Positions 9,159 to 17,755 of a DNA stretch of 64,000 nt are shown here, one piece after another; positions within the stretch are counted from its first letter, which is position 1; each line of letters begins with the position of its first letter. The position numbers and the translations under genes were made by a program. The stretch spans positions 1 through 64,000 of the forward strand of contig JAHZAU010000003.1 in assembly GCA_019423755.1 (NCBI GenBank), in the 5' to 3' direction. Under the pieces are notes generated by a model. That model had not been told where the DNA came from, did no database searches, and saw nothing but the letters and a program-made list of their open reading frames with translations. Origin of the DNA: Oscillospiraceae bacterium. GTDB taxonomy: Bacteria > Bacillota > Clostridia > Oscillospirales > Ruminococcaceae.

Positions 9159-12100
9159 AATCTTTGCAGATCCAGGGCTTCAAGTCCTTCCCGGACAAGA
9201 CCACCCTGGACTTTGGCAACGGCCTCACCGCCGTAGTGGGACCCAACGGCAGCGGAAAGAGCAACATCTCCGACGCGGTCCGCTGGGTGCTGGGGGAACA
9301 GTCCACCAAAAACCTGCGCGGTGACAAGATGGAAGACGTTATCTTCCTGGGCTCCCAGACCCGAAAGCCCAACGGCTTTGCCTATGTGGCCCTGACCATC
9401 GACAATACCGACCGCAGCCTGCCTATGGACGCCGACGAGGTGACCATCAGCCGCAAGCTGTTTCGCGACGGAGAAAGCGAATATCGCATCAACAAGACCG
9501 CCGTCCGCCTGCGGGATGTCCACGAGCTTCTCATGGACACCGGCCTGGGACGGGACGGTTATTCCATAATCGGGCAGGGACGTATCGAGGAGATCGTCTC
9601 CGCCCGCAGCAGCCAGCGGCGGGAGATCTTCGAAGAAGCCGCCGGCATCACCAAATACCGCTACCGCAAGGCCGACGCCGAAAAGCGGCTGGAAGCGGCT
9701 TATGAGAACCTGCTCCGCCTCAAGGACATTATGGCGGAGCTGGAAGGCCGGGTGGAGCCGCTGCGCCAGCAGGCCGAAAAGGCCCAGCAGTTTTTGGAGC
9801 TTTCGGAGGAAAAGAAGACGCTGGAGGTCTCCCTCTGGTCGGCTTCTTTGGACCGGACCCACGAAAAGCTGGAACAGCAGGAAGCCCAGCGCCTGGTGCT
9901 GCACAACCGCCAGCTGGACCTGCAGGCGGTGCTGGACGAGTTCACCTGTCAGATCAACGACGGCTATGAACAGATCCAGCAGGCCAGCGCCCAGATGGAA
10001 GAAACCCGCCGCCAGATCTCGGCCCAGAAAGCGGAGATGGCCCAGTGTGATTCCGACGCTGCCGTCTGCCACAACGATGTGCAGCACCACCGGGCGTCCA
10101 TCGAAGAAGCCCAGCAAGAGGTGCTGCGCCACACCCAAAGCAGCCGCAGCACCCGCCAGCGCCTAGAGGAGCTGGAAGCGGGCATCGCGGAAAAGCAGCA
10201 GGAGGCCCAGCGCCTTGCCCAGCAGCAGGCCCAGATGGACGAGTCCTTCCGGGAAAGCTGCCAGCAGCTGGAACAGGTCAGCCAGGAGCTTTCCGCCCTG
10301 AAGCTGCGCCGCGCCGCCTTCGAGCAGGACATCACCATGCAGAAGCTCAACAGCGTCTCCTCCGCCACCCGTTTGGAGGAAGCCTCCCAGCGGATGGAAA
10401 GCCTGCAGGCTATGATGGGGGAGAAGGAGCAGGCGGTGCAGGACGCCAAGGAGCAGTTTGCCCAGTGCAAAGCCCTGCTTGCTACCATCGAAGAACGCCG
10501 CCGCACGCTGGAAAACGAGCGGGCCGGCTACGAGATGAAGCTGGCTTCCCGGCAGAACGCCTTGGAGCAGCAGCGCCGCCAGCAGGAGCAATGGGGCTTC
10601 GAGCGGGACCAGGCCATGCAGCGGGCCCGCATTTTAAGCGACATGGAAAAGAACATGGAGGGCTACTACAACAGTGTCCGCCATGTGATGCAGGCCGCCC
10701 GCAAGGGGAGCCTTTCCGGGGTGCGGGGGACGGTGTCCCAGCTGATCCGCACGCCGGGCGAATATGCCGTAGCGGTGGAGACCGCGCTTGGTTCCGCCAT
10801 GCAGCATATTGTGGTGGAAAACGAGCAGGCCGCCAAGCAAGCTATCGCCAACCTGAAATATGCCCACGCCGGAAGGGCCACCTTCCTGCCGCTGAGCGTT
10901 ATCCGCGGGCAGGAACTGCACGCCCCCGGCATCCAGCAGATGGAGGGCTACCTGGGCACCGCAGCCCAGCTGGTCTCCTGCGAGGAGTGTTACCGGGAGA
11001 TCCTCTCCAACCTGCTGGGGCGGGTGGTAGTGGCACAGGATCTGGACTGCGCCGCGCTGATTGCCCGCAAATATCAATATAAGTTCCGCATCGTCACCCT
11101 GGACGGCCAGCTGATCAACGCGGGCGGTTCCTTTACCGGCGGTTCCACCGCCAAAAACAGCGGCATCCTCTCCCGCCGGGAGGAGATCGACTCCCTGACC
11201 CGGAGCGCCCAGGCGTTGGAGGAAAAGATCCAAACACAGGCTCCCAAAATGGAAGCCCTGCAGCAGGAGGCCGCCGCCATCCAAGGTACCATCCGCGGGT
11301 TGGAAGCCCAGCTGCGCACCGCCCAGGAGGACCACATCACCTATACCGCCGAGCTGCGCCGCCTGGAACTGGCGGAACAGGAAGCACAAAAAGCTCTTTC
11401 CGACGCCAAGTCCCAGCTGCAGGATACCCAGAAAAAGTTAGAACAGCTGCGGCAAAGCAGCGGCTCGGCCCAGGAACAGATCGCCGGCATCACGGCGGAG
11501 CTGGCGGAACTGACCGCCGCCTTGGAGGAAAAGAGAAGGGTCCAGGAGGCGCTGACCGGTTTGCGGCAGCAGGCCCAGGAAGCCATCAACGAAAAGCGCT
11601 TCGAGCTGCTCAATGTTACCCGGGACGTCCAGTCCTTAGAACAGATGGCCCGCCAGCTGCGGGAGATGGACGAGGACCAGTCCCGCCAAACCGAGCAGTA
11701 CCTGGCGCGCATCCAGCAGCTGCAGGAAGCCGCCGCCCAGTGTGAGCGCAAGGCCCAGGAGCGGTTGGAACGCAAAAAGGAACTGCTGGAACTGGTCAAT
11801 CAGGAGGCCCAGAAGATCCAGCAGCTGCAGGAGCAGCAGACCCAGTGGGAACAGACGCTGACCCAGCTGCGCAGCCAGGAAAAAGAAGCCCTGGCCCGCC
11901 GGGAGCGTCTGGCTGGGGAGCTCAGTCACATCGAAGAGAAGAAGCAGAGCCTGCAGATGGAATACGACAAGGTCATCGCCCGCCTTTGGGAGGAATACAG
12001 CCTGACCCGTTCCCAGGCCGCCGAACTGGCGGTGCCGGTGGAGGACGAAAGCCGGGCCGCCTCCCGCCTAAGCGAGCTCAAAGGCCGCATCCGGGCGCTG

Positions 12101-12724
12101 GGCAGCATCAACGTAGCGGCGATCCAGGAGTACCAGGAGGTCAACGAACGGTATCTCTTCCTCAAAGGGCAGATCGAGGATGTGGAGCAGTCCCGCAGCG
12201 AGCTGATCCGCCTGATCCGCGACCTGACGGCCCAGATGCGCCAGCTGTTTGCCGAAAGCTTTGCCGCCATCAACGAAAACTTCCAGACCATCTTCCAGGA
12301 GCTGTTTTTGGGCGGCGAGGGCAAGCTGATCCTCTCCGACCCGGACAACGTGCTGGAATCGCCCATCGAGATCCAGGTACAGCCGCCGGGCAAGATCATC
12401 AAGACCCTGGCGTCCCTTTCGGGCGGCGAGAAGGCTTTTGTTGCAATCGCCATATATTTTGCTATACTTAAGGTACGGCCTGCCCCTTTCTGCATCCTGG
12501 ACGAGATCGAGGCGGCGCTGGACGAGGTCAACGTCTCGCGCTACGCCCGGTACATGAAGGAGCACCTGAGCCACAGCACCCAGTTCATCGCCATTACCCA
12601 CCGGCGCGGCACCATGGAGGAAGCCGACGTCATGTACGGCGTCACCATGCAGGAAAAAGGCGTGTCCCGCCTGCTGGAACTGGATATCTCCCAGGTGGAG
12701 AGCAAGCTGGGCATCAAGGGGTAA
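9149..12724 (+). CDS. smc: Chromosome segregation protein SMC
   Basis: The condensin ATPase that organises and segregates the chromosome with ScpA/ScpB. The 1191-residue protein has an N-terminal ATPase lobe with Walker A GPNGSGKSN near residue 32, long Gln/Glu-rich coiled coils, a hinge at about 523-650 starting GVRGTVSQLI, and a C-terminal lobe with signature LSGGEKAFVAIA and Walker B CILDEIEAALD. I choose TTG 9149, ten bases after AAAGGAGG, because it yields the conserved LQLKSLQIQGFKSF start. It overlaps the radical SAM gene by 10 bases. ftsY follows. Confidence 0.96.
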   Translation: MQLKSLQIQGFKSFPDKTTLDFGNGLTAVVGPNGSGKSNISDAVRWVLGEQSTKNLRGDKMEDVIFLGSQTRKPNGFAYVALTIDNTDRSLPMDADEVTISRKLFRDGESEYRINKTAVRLRDVHELLMDTGLGRDGYSIIGQGRIEEIVSARSSQRREIFEEAAGITKYRYRKADAEKRLEAAYENLLRLKDIMAELEGRVEPLRQQAEKAQQFLELSEEKKTLEVSLWSASLDRTHEKLEQQEAQRLVLHNRQLDLQAVLDEFTCQINDGYEQIQQASAQMEETRRQISAQKAEMAQCDSDAAVCHNDVQHHRASIEEAQQEVLRHTQSSRSTRQRLEELEAGIAEKQQEAQRLAQQQAQMDESFRESCQQLEQVSQELSALKLRRAAFEQDITMQKLNSVSSATRLEEASQRMESLQAMMGEKEQAVQDAKEQFAQCKALLATIEERRRTLENERAGYEMKLASRQNALEQQRRQQEQWGFERDQAMQRARILSDMEKNMEGYYNSVRHVMQAARKGSLSGVRGTVSQLIRTPGEYAVAVETALGSAMQHIVVENEQAAKQAIANLKYAHAGRATFLPLSVIRGQELHAPGIQQMEGYLGTAAQLVSCEECYREILSNLLGRVVVAQDLDCAALIARKYQYKFRIVTLDGQLINAGGSFTGGSTAKNSGILSRREEIDSLTRSAQALEEKIQTQAPKMEALQQEAAAIQGTIRGLEAQLRTAQEDHITYTAELRRLELAEQEAQKALSDAKSQLQDTQKKLEQLRQSSGSAQEQIAGITAELAELTAALEEKRRVQEALTGLRQQAQEAINEKRFELLNVTRDVQSLEQMARQLREMDEDQSRQTEQYLARIQQLQEAAAQCERKAQERLERKKELLELVNQEAQKIQQLQEQQTQWEQTLTQLRSQEKEALARRERLAGELSHIEEKKQSLQMEYDKVIARLWEEYSLTRSQAAELAVPVEDESRAASRLSELKGRIRALGSINVAAIQEYQEVNERYLFLKGQIEDVEQSRSELIRLIRDLTAQMRQLFAESFAAINENFQTIFQELFLGGEGKLILSDPDNVLESPIEIQVQPPGKIIKTLASLSGGEKAFVAIAIYFAILKVRPAPFCILDEIEAALDEVNVSRYARYMKEHLSHSTQFIAITHRRGTMEEADVMYGVTMQEKGVSRLLELDISQVESKLGIKG
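12441..12468 (+). promoter_or_regulatory. Possible internal promoter at the smc 3' end
   Basis: TTGCAA (12441-12446), 16 bases, then TATACT (12463-12468) preceded by TGC as an extended -10. It sits in a locally AT-rich patch of an otherwise GC-rich gene and could drive ftsY separately. Confidence 0.35.
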
Positions 12725-12754
12725 GGGATATTTTGTAGGAGATAGGAGAAACGT

Positions 12755-13711
12755 ATGGGTTTATTTAGCAAGATCACCGAAGGTCTGAAAAAAACAAGGG
12801 ATTCCTTCATGGGGAAGGTGGACCAGCTGCTCAATTCCTTTACCAAGATCGACGAGGAATTCTTTGAGGAGCTGGAAGAAAACCTGATCATGGCGGATGT
12901 GGGCGCGGTCACCTCGGCCCGCATCTGCGAAGAACTGCGCAAGAAGGTCAAGGAGACCGGTGCCACCGATACCAAAGAGGTCAAGGTACTGATGAAGCAG
13001 ATCATCGCCCAGATGCTGGACGGCGACGCGGCACTGGACCTTTCCACTAAGCCGGCGGTGATCCTGGTCATCGGGGTCAACGGCGTGGGCAAGACCACCA
13101 CCATCGGCAAGCTGGCCAACAACCTGCGCCAGGACGGCAAAAAGGTGCTGCTGGCCGCAGCGGATACCTTCCGCGCTGCCGCTATCGACCAGCTGGCCAT
13201 CTGGGCCGACCGGGCACAGGTGGAGCTGGTTCGCCACGAAGAAGGCTCCGACCCGGCAGCCGTGGTCTATGACGCCATCCATGCGGGACAGGCCCGCGGC
13301 TGCGATGTGATCATCTGCGATACCGCCGGCCGTCTGCACAACAAAAAAAACCTCATGGACGAGCTTGCCAAGATCTCCCGCGTCATCGACAAAGAGGCCC
13401 CCGGCTGCGCCCGGGAGACCCTGCTGGTGCTGGACGCTACCACCGGACAGAACGCCCTCAACCAGGCCCGTCAGTTTAAAGAGGCCGCCGGTCTCAACGG
13501 CATCATCCTCACGAAATTGGACGGTACCGCCCGCGGCGGCGTGGTCATCGGCATCAAAGAGGAGCTGAACATCCCCATCAAGTACATCGGCGTGGGCGAG
13601 CAGATCGACGACCTGCGTCCCTTTGTAGCGGAGGAGTTCGTGGATGCGCTCTTTGAAGGCAACGAGCCGGGCCAGCACGCCCAGGAAGCCCAAACCGAGA
13701 CAGAAGAATAG
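12755..13711 (+). CDS. ftsY: Signal recognition particle receptor FtsY
   Basis: The membrane-bound GTPase that docks SRP-ribosome complexes at the translocon. The 318-residue protein lacks the long acidic A domain of E. coli and is essentially an NG domain, usual for Gram-positives: P-loop GVNGVGKTTTIGKLAN (about 107-122), AADTFRAAAIDQL, DTAGRLHNKKNLMDEL (about 189) and TKLDGTARGG (about 253). ATG 12755 follows AGGAGATAGGAG. The smc-ftsY order is conserved in Firmicutes. Confidence 0.97.
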   Translation: MGLFSKITEGLKKTRDSFMGKVDQLLNSFTKIDEEFFEELEENLIMADVGAVTSARICEELRKKVKETGATDTKEVKVLMKQIIAQMLDGDAALDLSTKPAVILVIGVNGVGKTTTIGKLANNLRQDGKKVLLAAADTFRAAAIDQLAIWADRAQVELVRHEEGSDPAAVVYDAIHAGQARGCDVIICDTAGRLHNKKNLMDELAKISRVIDKEAPGCARETLLVLDATTGQNALNQARQFKEAAGLNGIILTKLDGTARGGVVIGIKEELNIPIKYIGVGEQIDDLRPFVAEEFVDALFEGNEPGQHAQEAQTETEE

Positions 13712-13723
13712 CGAGGTATCATC

Positions 13724-14314
13724 ATGCAGCTGATCGTTGCAACCAATAACCCCGGCAAGCTCCGGGAATTCCGCCGCATCCTCGAGCCCCTGGGCATCCA
13801 GGTGCTTTCCCAGAAGGAAGCCGGCGTCCAGGTGGACCCGGAAGAAAACGGCGAAACCTTTGCCCAGAATGCGTACATCAAAGCCAAAGCGGTTTACGAC
13901 ATCGCCGGACTGCCCTGCGTAGCGGACGACTCCGGCCTGTGCATCGACGCTCTGGACGGCCGCCCGGGGGTGCTTTCCGCCCGGTACTACGGCCACGACA
14001 CCCCCTATTCCGAGAAGATGCAGCATCTGCTCGACGAGATGAAGGACGTTGCTGACCCGCAGCGCACCGCGCGCTTTGTCAGCCACATTACCTGCATCCT
14101 GGACGAAGATACCGTCCTGGAGTGCGAGGGCACCTGCGAGGGGATGATCGGTCACCAGCCCGCCGGGGAAAACGGCTTTGGCTATGACCCGCTTTTCTAT
14201 GTGGACGGCAGAAGCTACGGCGAGCTTTCCGCAGAGGAAAAGGACCGCATCAGCCACCGGGGAAAAGCCCTGCGCCTGCTGTACGACAAACTCAAGGAAC
14301 AGCTGGGCCGGTAA
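13724..14314 (+). CDS. XTP/dITP diphosphatase (RdgB/HAM1 family)
   Basis: It hydrolyses non-canonical purine nucleoside triphosphates such as dITP and XTP to monophosphates, keeping them out of DNA. The 196-residue protein has the family motifs ATNNPGKLREF (about 5-15), VADDSGLCIDAL, GVLSARYYG and GYDPLFYV. It starts 12 bases after ftsY and is probably cotranscribed with it. Confidence 0.95.
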   Translation: MQLIVATNNPGKLREFRRILEPLGIQVLSQKEAGVQVDPEENGETFAQNAYIKAKAVYDIAGLPCVADDSGLCIDALDGRPGVLSARYYGHDTPYSEKMQHLLDEMKDVADPQRTARFVSHITCILDEDTVLECEGTCEGMIGHQPAGENGFGYDPLFYVDGRSYGELSAEEKDRISHRGKALRLLYDKLKEQLGR

Positions 14315-14380
14315 ATACAAAACGAGAAAGAGACCGGTTTTTGCCGGTGAAAACAGCCAAAGATAGAATGGAGAGAAGTT

Positions 14381-14668
14381 ATGTTAACAAGTAAAGACCG
14401 TTCCAAACTGCGCGCCCTGGCAAATCCCCTGGAAACCATCCTGCAGGTGGGCAAAGGAGGCATCGGCGAACAGCTGATCAAACAGGTGGATGACGCCCTC
14501 ACCGCCCGGGAACTGATCAAGATGCGCGTGCTGGAGACCGCTCCGGACTTTGCCGGCGGCATCGCCCAGCAGCTGGCGGAGGCCACCCACTCTGAGGTGG
14601 TGCAGGTCATCGGCACCCGCTTTGTCCTCTACCGCCGCAACCCCAAAAAGCCGAAGATCGAGCTGTAA
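14381..14668 (+). CDS. yhbY: YhbY-family RNA-binding protein (CRM domain)
   Basis: A 95-residue single CRM domain of the type linked to pre-50S ribosome assembly. The sequence shows KDRSKLRALANPLETILQVG and LIKMRVLETAPD, as in this family, with a basic C-terminus (RRNPKKPKIEL). ATG 14381 follows GGAGAGAAG. It precedes nadD and yqeK, the same order as in Bacillus. Confidence 0.93.
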   Translation: MLTSKDRSKLRALANPLETILQVGKGGIGEQLIKQVDDALTARELIKMRVLETAPDFAGGIAQQLAEATHSEVVQVIGTRFVLYRRNPKKPKIEL

Positions 14669-14692
14669 TCTGTCACAGGAGGGGGAGGCCCC

Positions 14693-15307
14693 ATGCGCCG
14701 TATCGGAATCTTTGGAGGAACCTTTAACCCCATACACCTGGGGCATCTGCGGCTGGCGCAGAACTACTGCCGCTACCTGGAGCTGGACGAGCTGCTGGTC
14801 ATCCCGACCCAGCAGCCTCCCCACAAGGCGGCGCCGGACCTGCTCCCGGTGCAGGAGCGGCTGCGGCTGTGCCGGCTGGCCTTTGCCGGGGAAGAACGGG
14901 TCACCGTCAGCGACATGGAGGCCCGCCGCCCGGGCAAAAGCTTCACCTGCGATACCGTAGCCCAGCTTCGCCAGCAGTACCCGGAGGACCGGTTGTTCCT
15001 GCTGGTGGGGAGCGATATGTTCTTAGGATTTCGCCGGTGGAAAAACTGGGAATACCTGCTGGAAAACACCACCCTCTGTACGGCGGCCCGCCACCCGGGC
15101 GAGCTGCCCGCCTTGCGCCGCATGGCACAGGAGCTGAGCGGGGAGGGAAGACAGACCCCCATGGTGTTTGATTTTCCGGTGCTGGTGGTGTCCTCCACCG
15201 AGATCCGCCGCAGGCTGGCGGAAGGGGAGGACTGCTCCGCGCTGCTGCCGCCCGCCGTGGACGAAGCGCTGCGCCGGGAGAAGCTTTTTGCCCCGAAACT
15301 ATCATAA
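14693..15307 (+). CDS. nadD: Nicotinate-nucleotide adenylyltransferase
   Basis: It joins nicotinate mononucleotide and ATP to form deamido-NAD in NAD synthesis. The 204-residue protein begins RIGIFGGTFNPIHLGHLRLA, carrying the (H/T)xGH nucleotidyl-transfer motif, and ends with the second motif VVSSTEIRRRLAEG. AGGAGGGGG lies before ATG 14693. yqeK follows by 15 bases, the conserved pairing. Confidence 0.96.
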   Translation: MRRIGIFGGTFNPIHLGHLRLAQNYCRYLELDELLVIPTQQPPHKAAPDLLPVQERLRLCRLAFAGEERVTVSDMEARRPGKSFTCDTVAQLRQQYPEDRLFLLVGSDMFLGFRRWKNWEYLLENTTLCTAARHPGELPALRRMAQELSGEGRQTPMVFDFPVLVVSSTEIRRRLAEGEDCSALLPPAVDEALRREKLFAPKLS

Positions 15308-15322
15308 AAGAAGGAAGCGAAT

Positions 15323-15910
15323 ATGTCTTATCCTGATTACACACCGCTGGCCCGCGCCATGCTCAAGCCGGAGCGGTTTGTCCATTCGGTCAACGTGGCC
15401 CAGCAGGCCCGGATGCTGGCGGAGCATTATCACGCCGGTCCCGAGCTGTGCGAAAAGGCCCAAACTGCGGGCATTCTTCACGATATCTGCAAAAACATGT
15501 CACATGACGAGCAGTTGCATTGGATCGCGAAGTCTGGTATAATTTTGGACGATGTCATCGCGGCGCAGCCGCAGGTCTGGCACGGGATCGCCGCCAGTGT
15601 CTATATAAAGGAAGAACTGGGGATCGAGGACGAGGACCTGCTGAATGCGGTGCGGTATCATACATTGGGCCGGAAGGGAATGAGCCTGCTGGAGATGATC
15701 ATCTATCTGGCGGATCTGACCTGCGCCGAGCGCAGTTATCCCGACGTAGATCAGATGCGTCAGGCGGTGCTGCGGTCCCTGGAAGAGGGGATGTACCGCG
15801 CGCTGGCCTTTTCTCTGCCGAATCTCGTACAGCGAGGGCAGCCCATCGCCCAAGACAGCTGGGAAGCCTACAACTACTATCTGTCCTGCTTTACAAACAG
15901 CCCGCATTAG
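15323..15910 (+). CDS. yqeK: HD-domain bis(5'-nucleosyl)-tetraphosphatase (YqeK)
   Basis: YqeK proteins hydrolyse Ap4A symmetrically. The 195-residue protein has the HD-domain metal ligands in order: His in RFVHSVNVAQQA, His-Asp in AGILHDICKNM, and a later His in VRYHTLGRKGM. The spacing matches YqeK. It lies between nadD and the LCP gene. Confidence 0.92.
   Translation: MSYPDYTPLARAMLKPERFVHSVNVAQQARMLAEHYHAGPELCEKAQTAGILHDICKNMSHDEQLHWIAKSGIILDDVIAAQPQVWHGIAASVYIKEELGIEDEDLLNAVRYHTLGRKGMSLLEMIIYLADLTCAERSYPDVDQMRQAVLRSLEEGMYRALAFSLPNLVQRGQPIAQDSWEAYNYYLSCFTNSPH
15515..15543 (+). promoter_or_regulatory. Possible internal promoter inside yqeK
   Basis: TTGCAT (15515-15520), 17 bases, TATAAT (15538-15543) preceded by TGG as an extended -10. 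It could drive the LCP-rsfS-leuS genes; it is inside coding sequence, so this is inference from pattern only. Confidence 0.4.
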
Positions 15911-15949
15911 CTTCATGGTCATGCAAAACTGCTGGGAGGTCTTTTACCA

Positions 15950-17305
15950 TTGAAATATCTAAACAACAAACTCACTGCCATCTTTTCCTTCATCGTCATT
16001 GCTATGGCGGCTGTTTTTGTCGGTTTTTTGGTCGGCCCGCGCATCCATCGGGTGATCCCCGGATCGGGAAGCGCGTCTTCCTCCGCCAGCTCCCCCAAGA
16101 GCGGAGAGGTGGAGGAGATGGACGAGGACGACCTGGAAAAGATCGATGATCTGGACGAGGATGTGATCAACGTTCTGGCCCTGGGCGTGGACAACACCCA
16201 GCGTCTGACCGACGTGATCATGTACGTCCGTCTCAACCCCAAGGATACTTCGGTATCCATCCTGCGTCTGCCCCGCGACTGCTTCGTGGGTCCGGAATAT
16301 CCCACCGCCAAGATCAACACCATCTACGGCCATCCGGACGAAGGGAAGGACGGCATCACCACCCTGATGGACTACCTGGAGGAGAACTGGAAGCTGGAGA
16401 TCGACTACTACGCTGCCATTACTCTGGACGGTGTTCGCCAGATCGTGGACGACATGGGCGGCGTGACCATGGATATCCCGCAGACCATCAACTATCTGCC
16501 GGGTAAGGTGCTGTATCCTGGTGAGCAGGTGCTCAACGGCGAACAGGCCGAGTGGCTCATCCGTTACCGTTCCGGCTACGCCAACGGCGACCTGGGCCGC
16601 ATCGATATGCAGAGCCAGTTCCTTATGGCCTGCCTGCAGACCGCCAAGGACCTGGGACGCATGAAGTGCCTGCCGATCCTGATGAAAAACTACGACGCCA
16701 TGGAGACCGACATGCCGCTTAATAAGATGATCTCCATTGCCGATACCTTCTTTAATATCGACCCCAACGACATCGATATGAATGTGGTACCCGGTAACGG
16801 CGCCATGTACTATTCCTACGCTGTTTACAACGTGGACAAGGAAGGACTTCTGGATATCATCAACGAGAAGTTCTGCCCGTCCACCGGCCCGCTGACCCTC
16901 AGCGACCTGAGCGGCATCCCCCAGACCGGAAGCAGCGGCTCCTACGGCGGTTCCACCTCCGGAAATACTTCCTCCGACAACGAGACCCAGGAGGGCAGTG
17001 AGGATACCTGGCAGGAAGGCGGCGAATTTGGCGACACCAATGGCGAGACCGGTTCCCAGGATAACTGGGAAAATAACTTCGAGGACGGTTCTTCCTTCAC
17101 CGAAGAGGAAGAGCAGGGCGAAGGGATCGTCATCCGCCCCAACAAGGATTCGCAGCAATCGGATGAGCAGAACCAGGAGGATGAGGAGACTTCCTCCACA
17201 CCTTCCGGCGCCGTCCGCCGCAAGGACGAGTCCTCCAGCGACCGTCAGCCCATTACCAGCGACAACTATACCGTGAACAACGGTTCGTACTCCTATTACG
17301 AATAA
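15950..17305 (+). CDS. LytR-CpsA-Psr (LCP) family cell-wall glycopolymer ligase
   Basis: LCP proteins attach polyprenyl-linked glycopolymers to peptidoglycan on the outer face of the membrane. The 451-residue protein has a short cytoplasmic start, one membrane helix (about 9-30), an acidic linker, the LCP domain (about 60-310; LALGVDNTQRLTDVIM, SILRLPRDCFVG, KINTIYGHPDEG) and a long disordered Ser/Glu/Gln/Asn-rich tail (about 320-451). The start is TTG 15950, ten bases after GGGAGGT. The gene lies inside the nadD-yqeK-lcp-rsfS order common in Clostridia. Confidence 0.93.
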   Translation: MKYLNNKLTAIFSFIVIAMAAVFVGFLVGPRIHRVIPGSGSASSSASSPKSGEVEEMDEDDLEKIDDLDEDVINVLALGVDNTQRLTDVIMYVRLNPKDTSVSILRLPRDCFVGPEYPTAKINTIYGHPDEGKDGITTLMDYLEENWKLEIDYYAAITLDGVRQIVDDMGGVTMDIPQTINYLPGKVLYPGEQVLNGEQAEWLIRYRSGYANGDLGRIDMQSQFLMACLQTAKDLGRMKCLPILMKNYDAMETDMPLNKMISIADTFFNIDPNDIDMNVVPGNGAMYYSYAVYNVDKEGLLDIINEKFCPSTGPLTLSDLSGIPQTGSSGSYGGSTSGNTSSDNETQEGSEDTWQEGGEFGDTNGETGSQDNWENNFEDGSSFTEEEEQGEGIVIRPNKDSQQSDEQNQEDEETSSTPSGAVRRKDESSSDRQPITSDNYTVNNGSYSYYE

Positions 17306-17335
17306 TCATCCCGAAAATATAAGGAAGTGAAGAAT

Positions 17336-17695
17336 ATGACATCTTTGGAAAAAGCCAAACTGATGGCAAAGGTACTGGACAGCAAAAAAGCATACGACAT
17401 TCAGCTGCTGGAGATCGGTAAGCTTTCCAGCCTGGGTGACTACTTCCTGCTGGCCACCGGCTCCAACACCTCTCAGGTCAACGCTATGGCCCAGGAGGTT
17501 GAGGACGCTATGAGCAAGCAGGGCGAAGAGCCCCGCCGGGTAGAAGGGTATCAGTCCTCTCAGTGGATCCTGCTGGACTATTATGATGTAATGGTCCACA
17601 TCTTCCTGGAGGATACCCGCAAATTCTACAACCTGGAACGCCTGTGGTGCGACGCACCCAAGGTGGACCTGTCCGACGTGATCACCGCGGAATAA
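17336..17695 (+). CDS. rsfS: Ribosomal silencing factor RsfS
   Basis: RsfS binds L14 and blocks 30S/50S joining when nutrients are short. The 119-residue protein has the family core DIQLLEIGKLSSLGDYFLLA and the late VMVHIFLEDTRKFYNLERLW. ATG 17336 is eight bases after AAGGAAG; GTG 17327 would overlap that site. It follows the LCP gene and precedes leuS. Confidence 0.95.
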   Translation: MTSLEKAKLMAKVLDSKKAYDIQLLEIGKLSSLGDYFLLATGSNTSQVNAMAQEVEDAMSKQGEEPRRVEGYQSSQWILLDYYDVMVHIFLEDTRKFYNLERLWCDAPKVDLSDVITAE

Positions 17696-17755
17696 CGGCG
17701 GGACGTCCGGCGCTTTTTGAGGAGAAGCAACATAGACGATGGGAGGCAATCCACA

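Noticed and set aside
17696..17755. T-box leader before leuS
   Set aside because: The gap is only 60 bases and has no T-box sequence or terminator.
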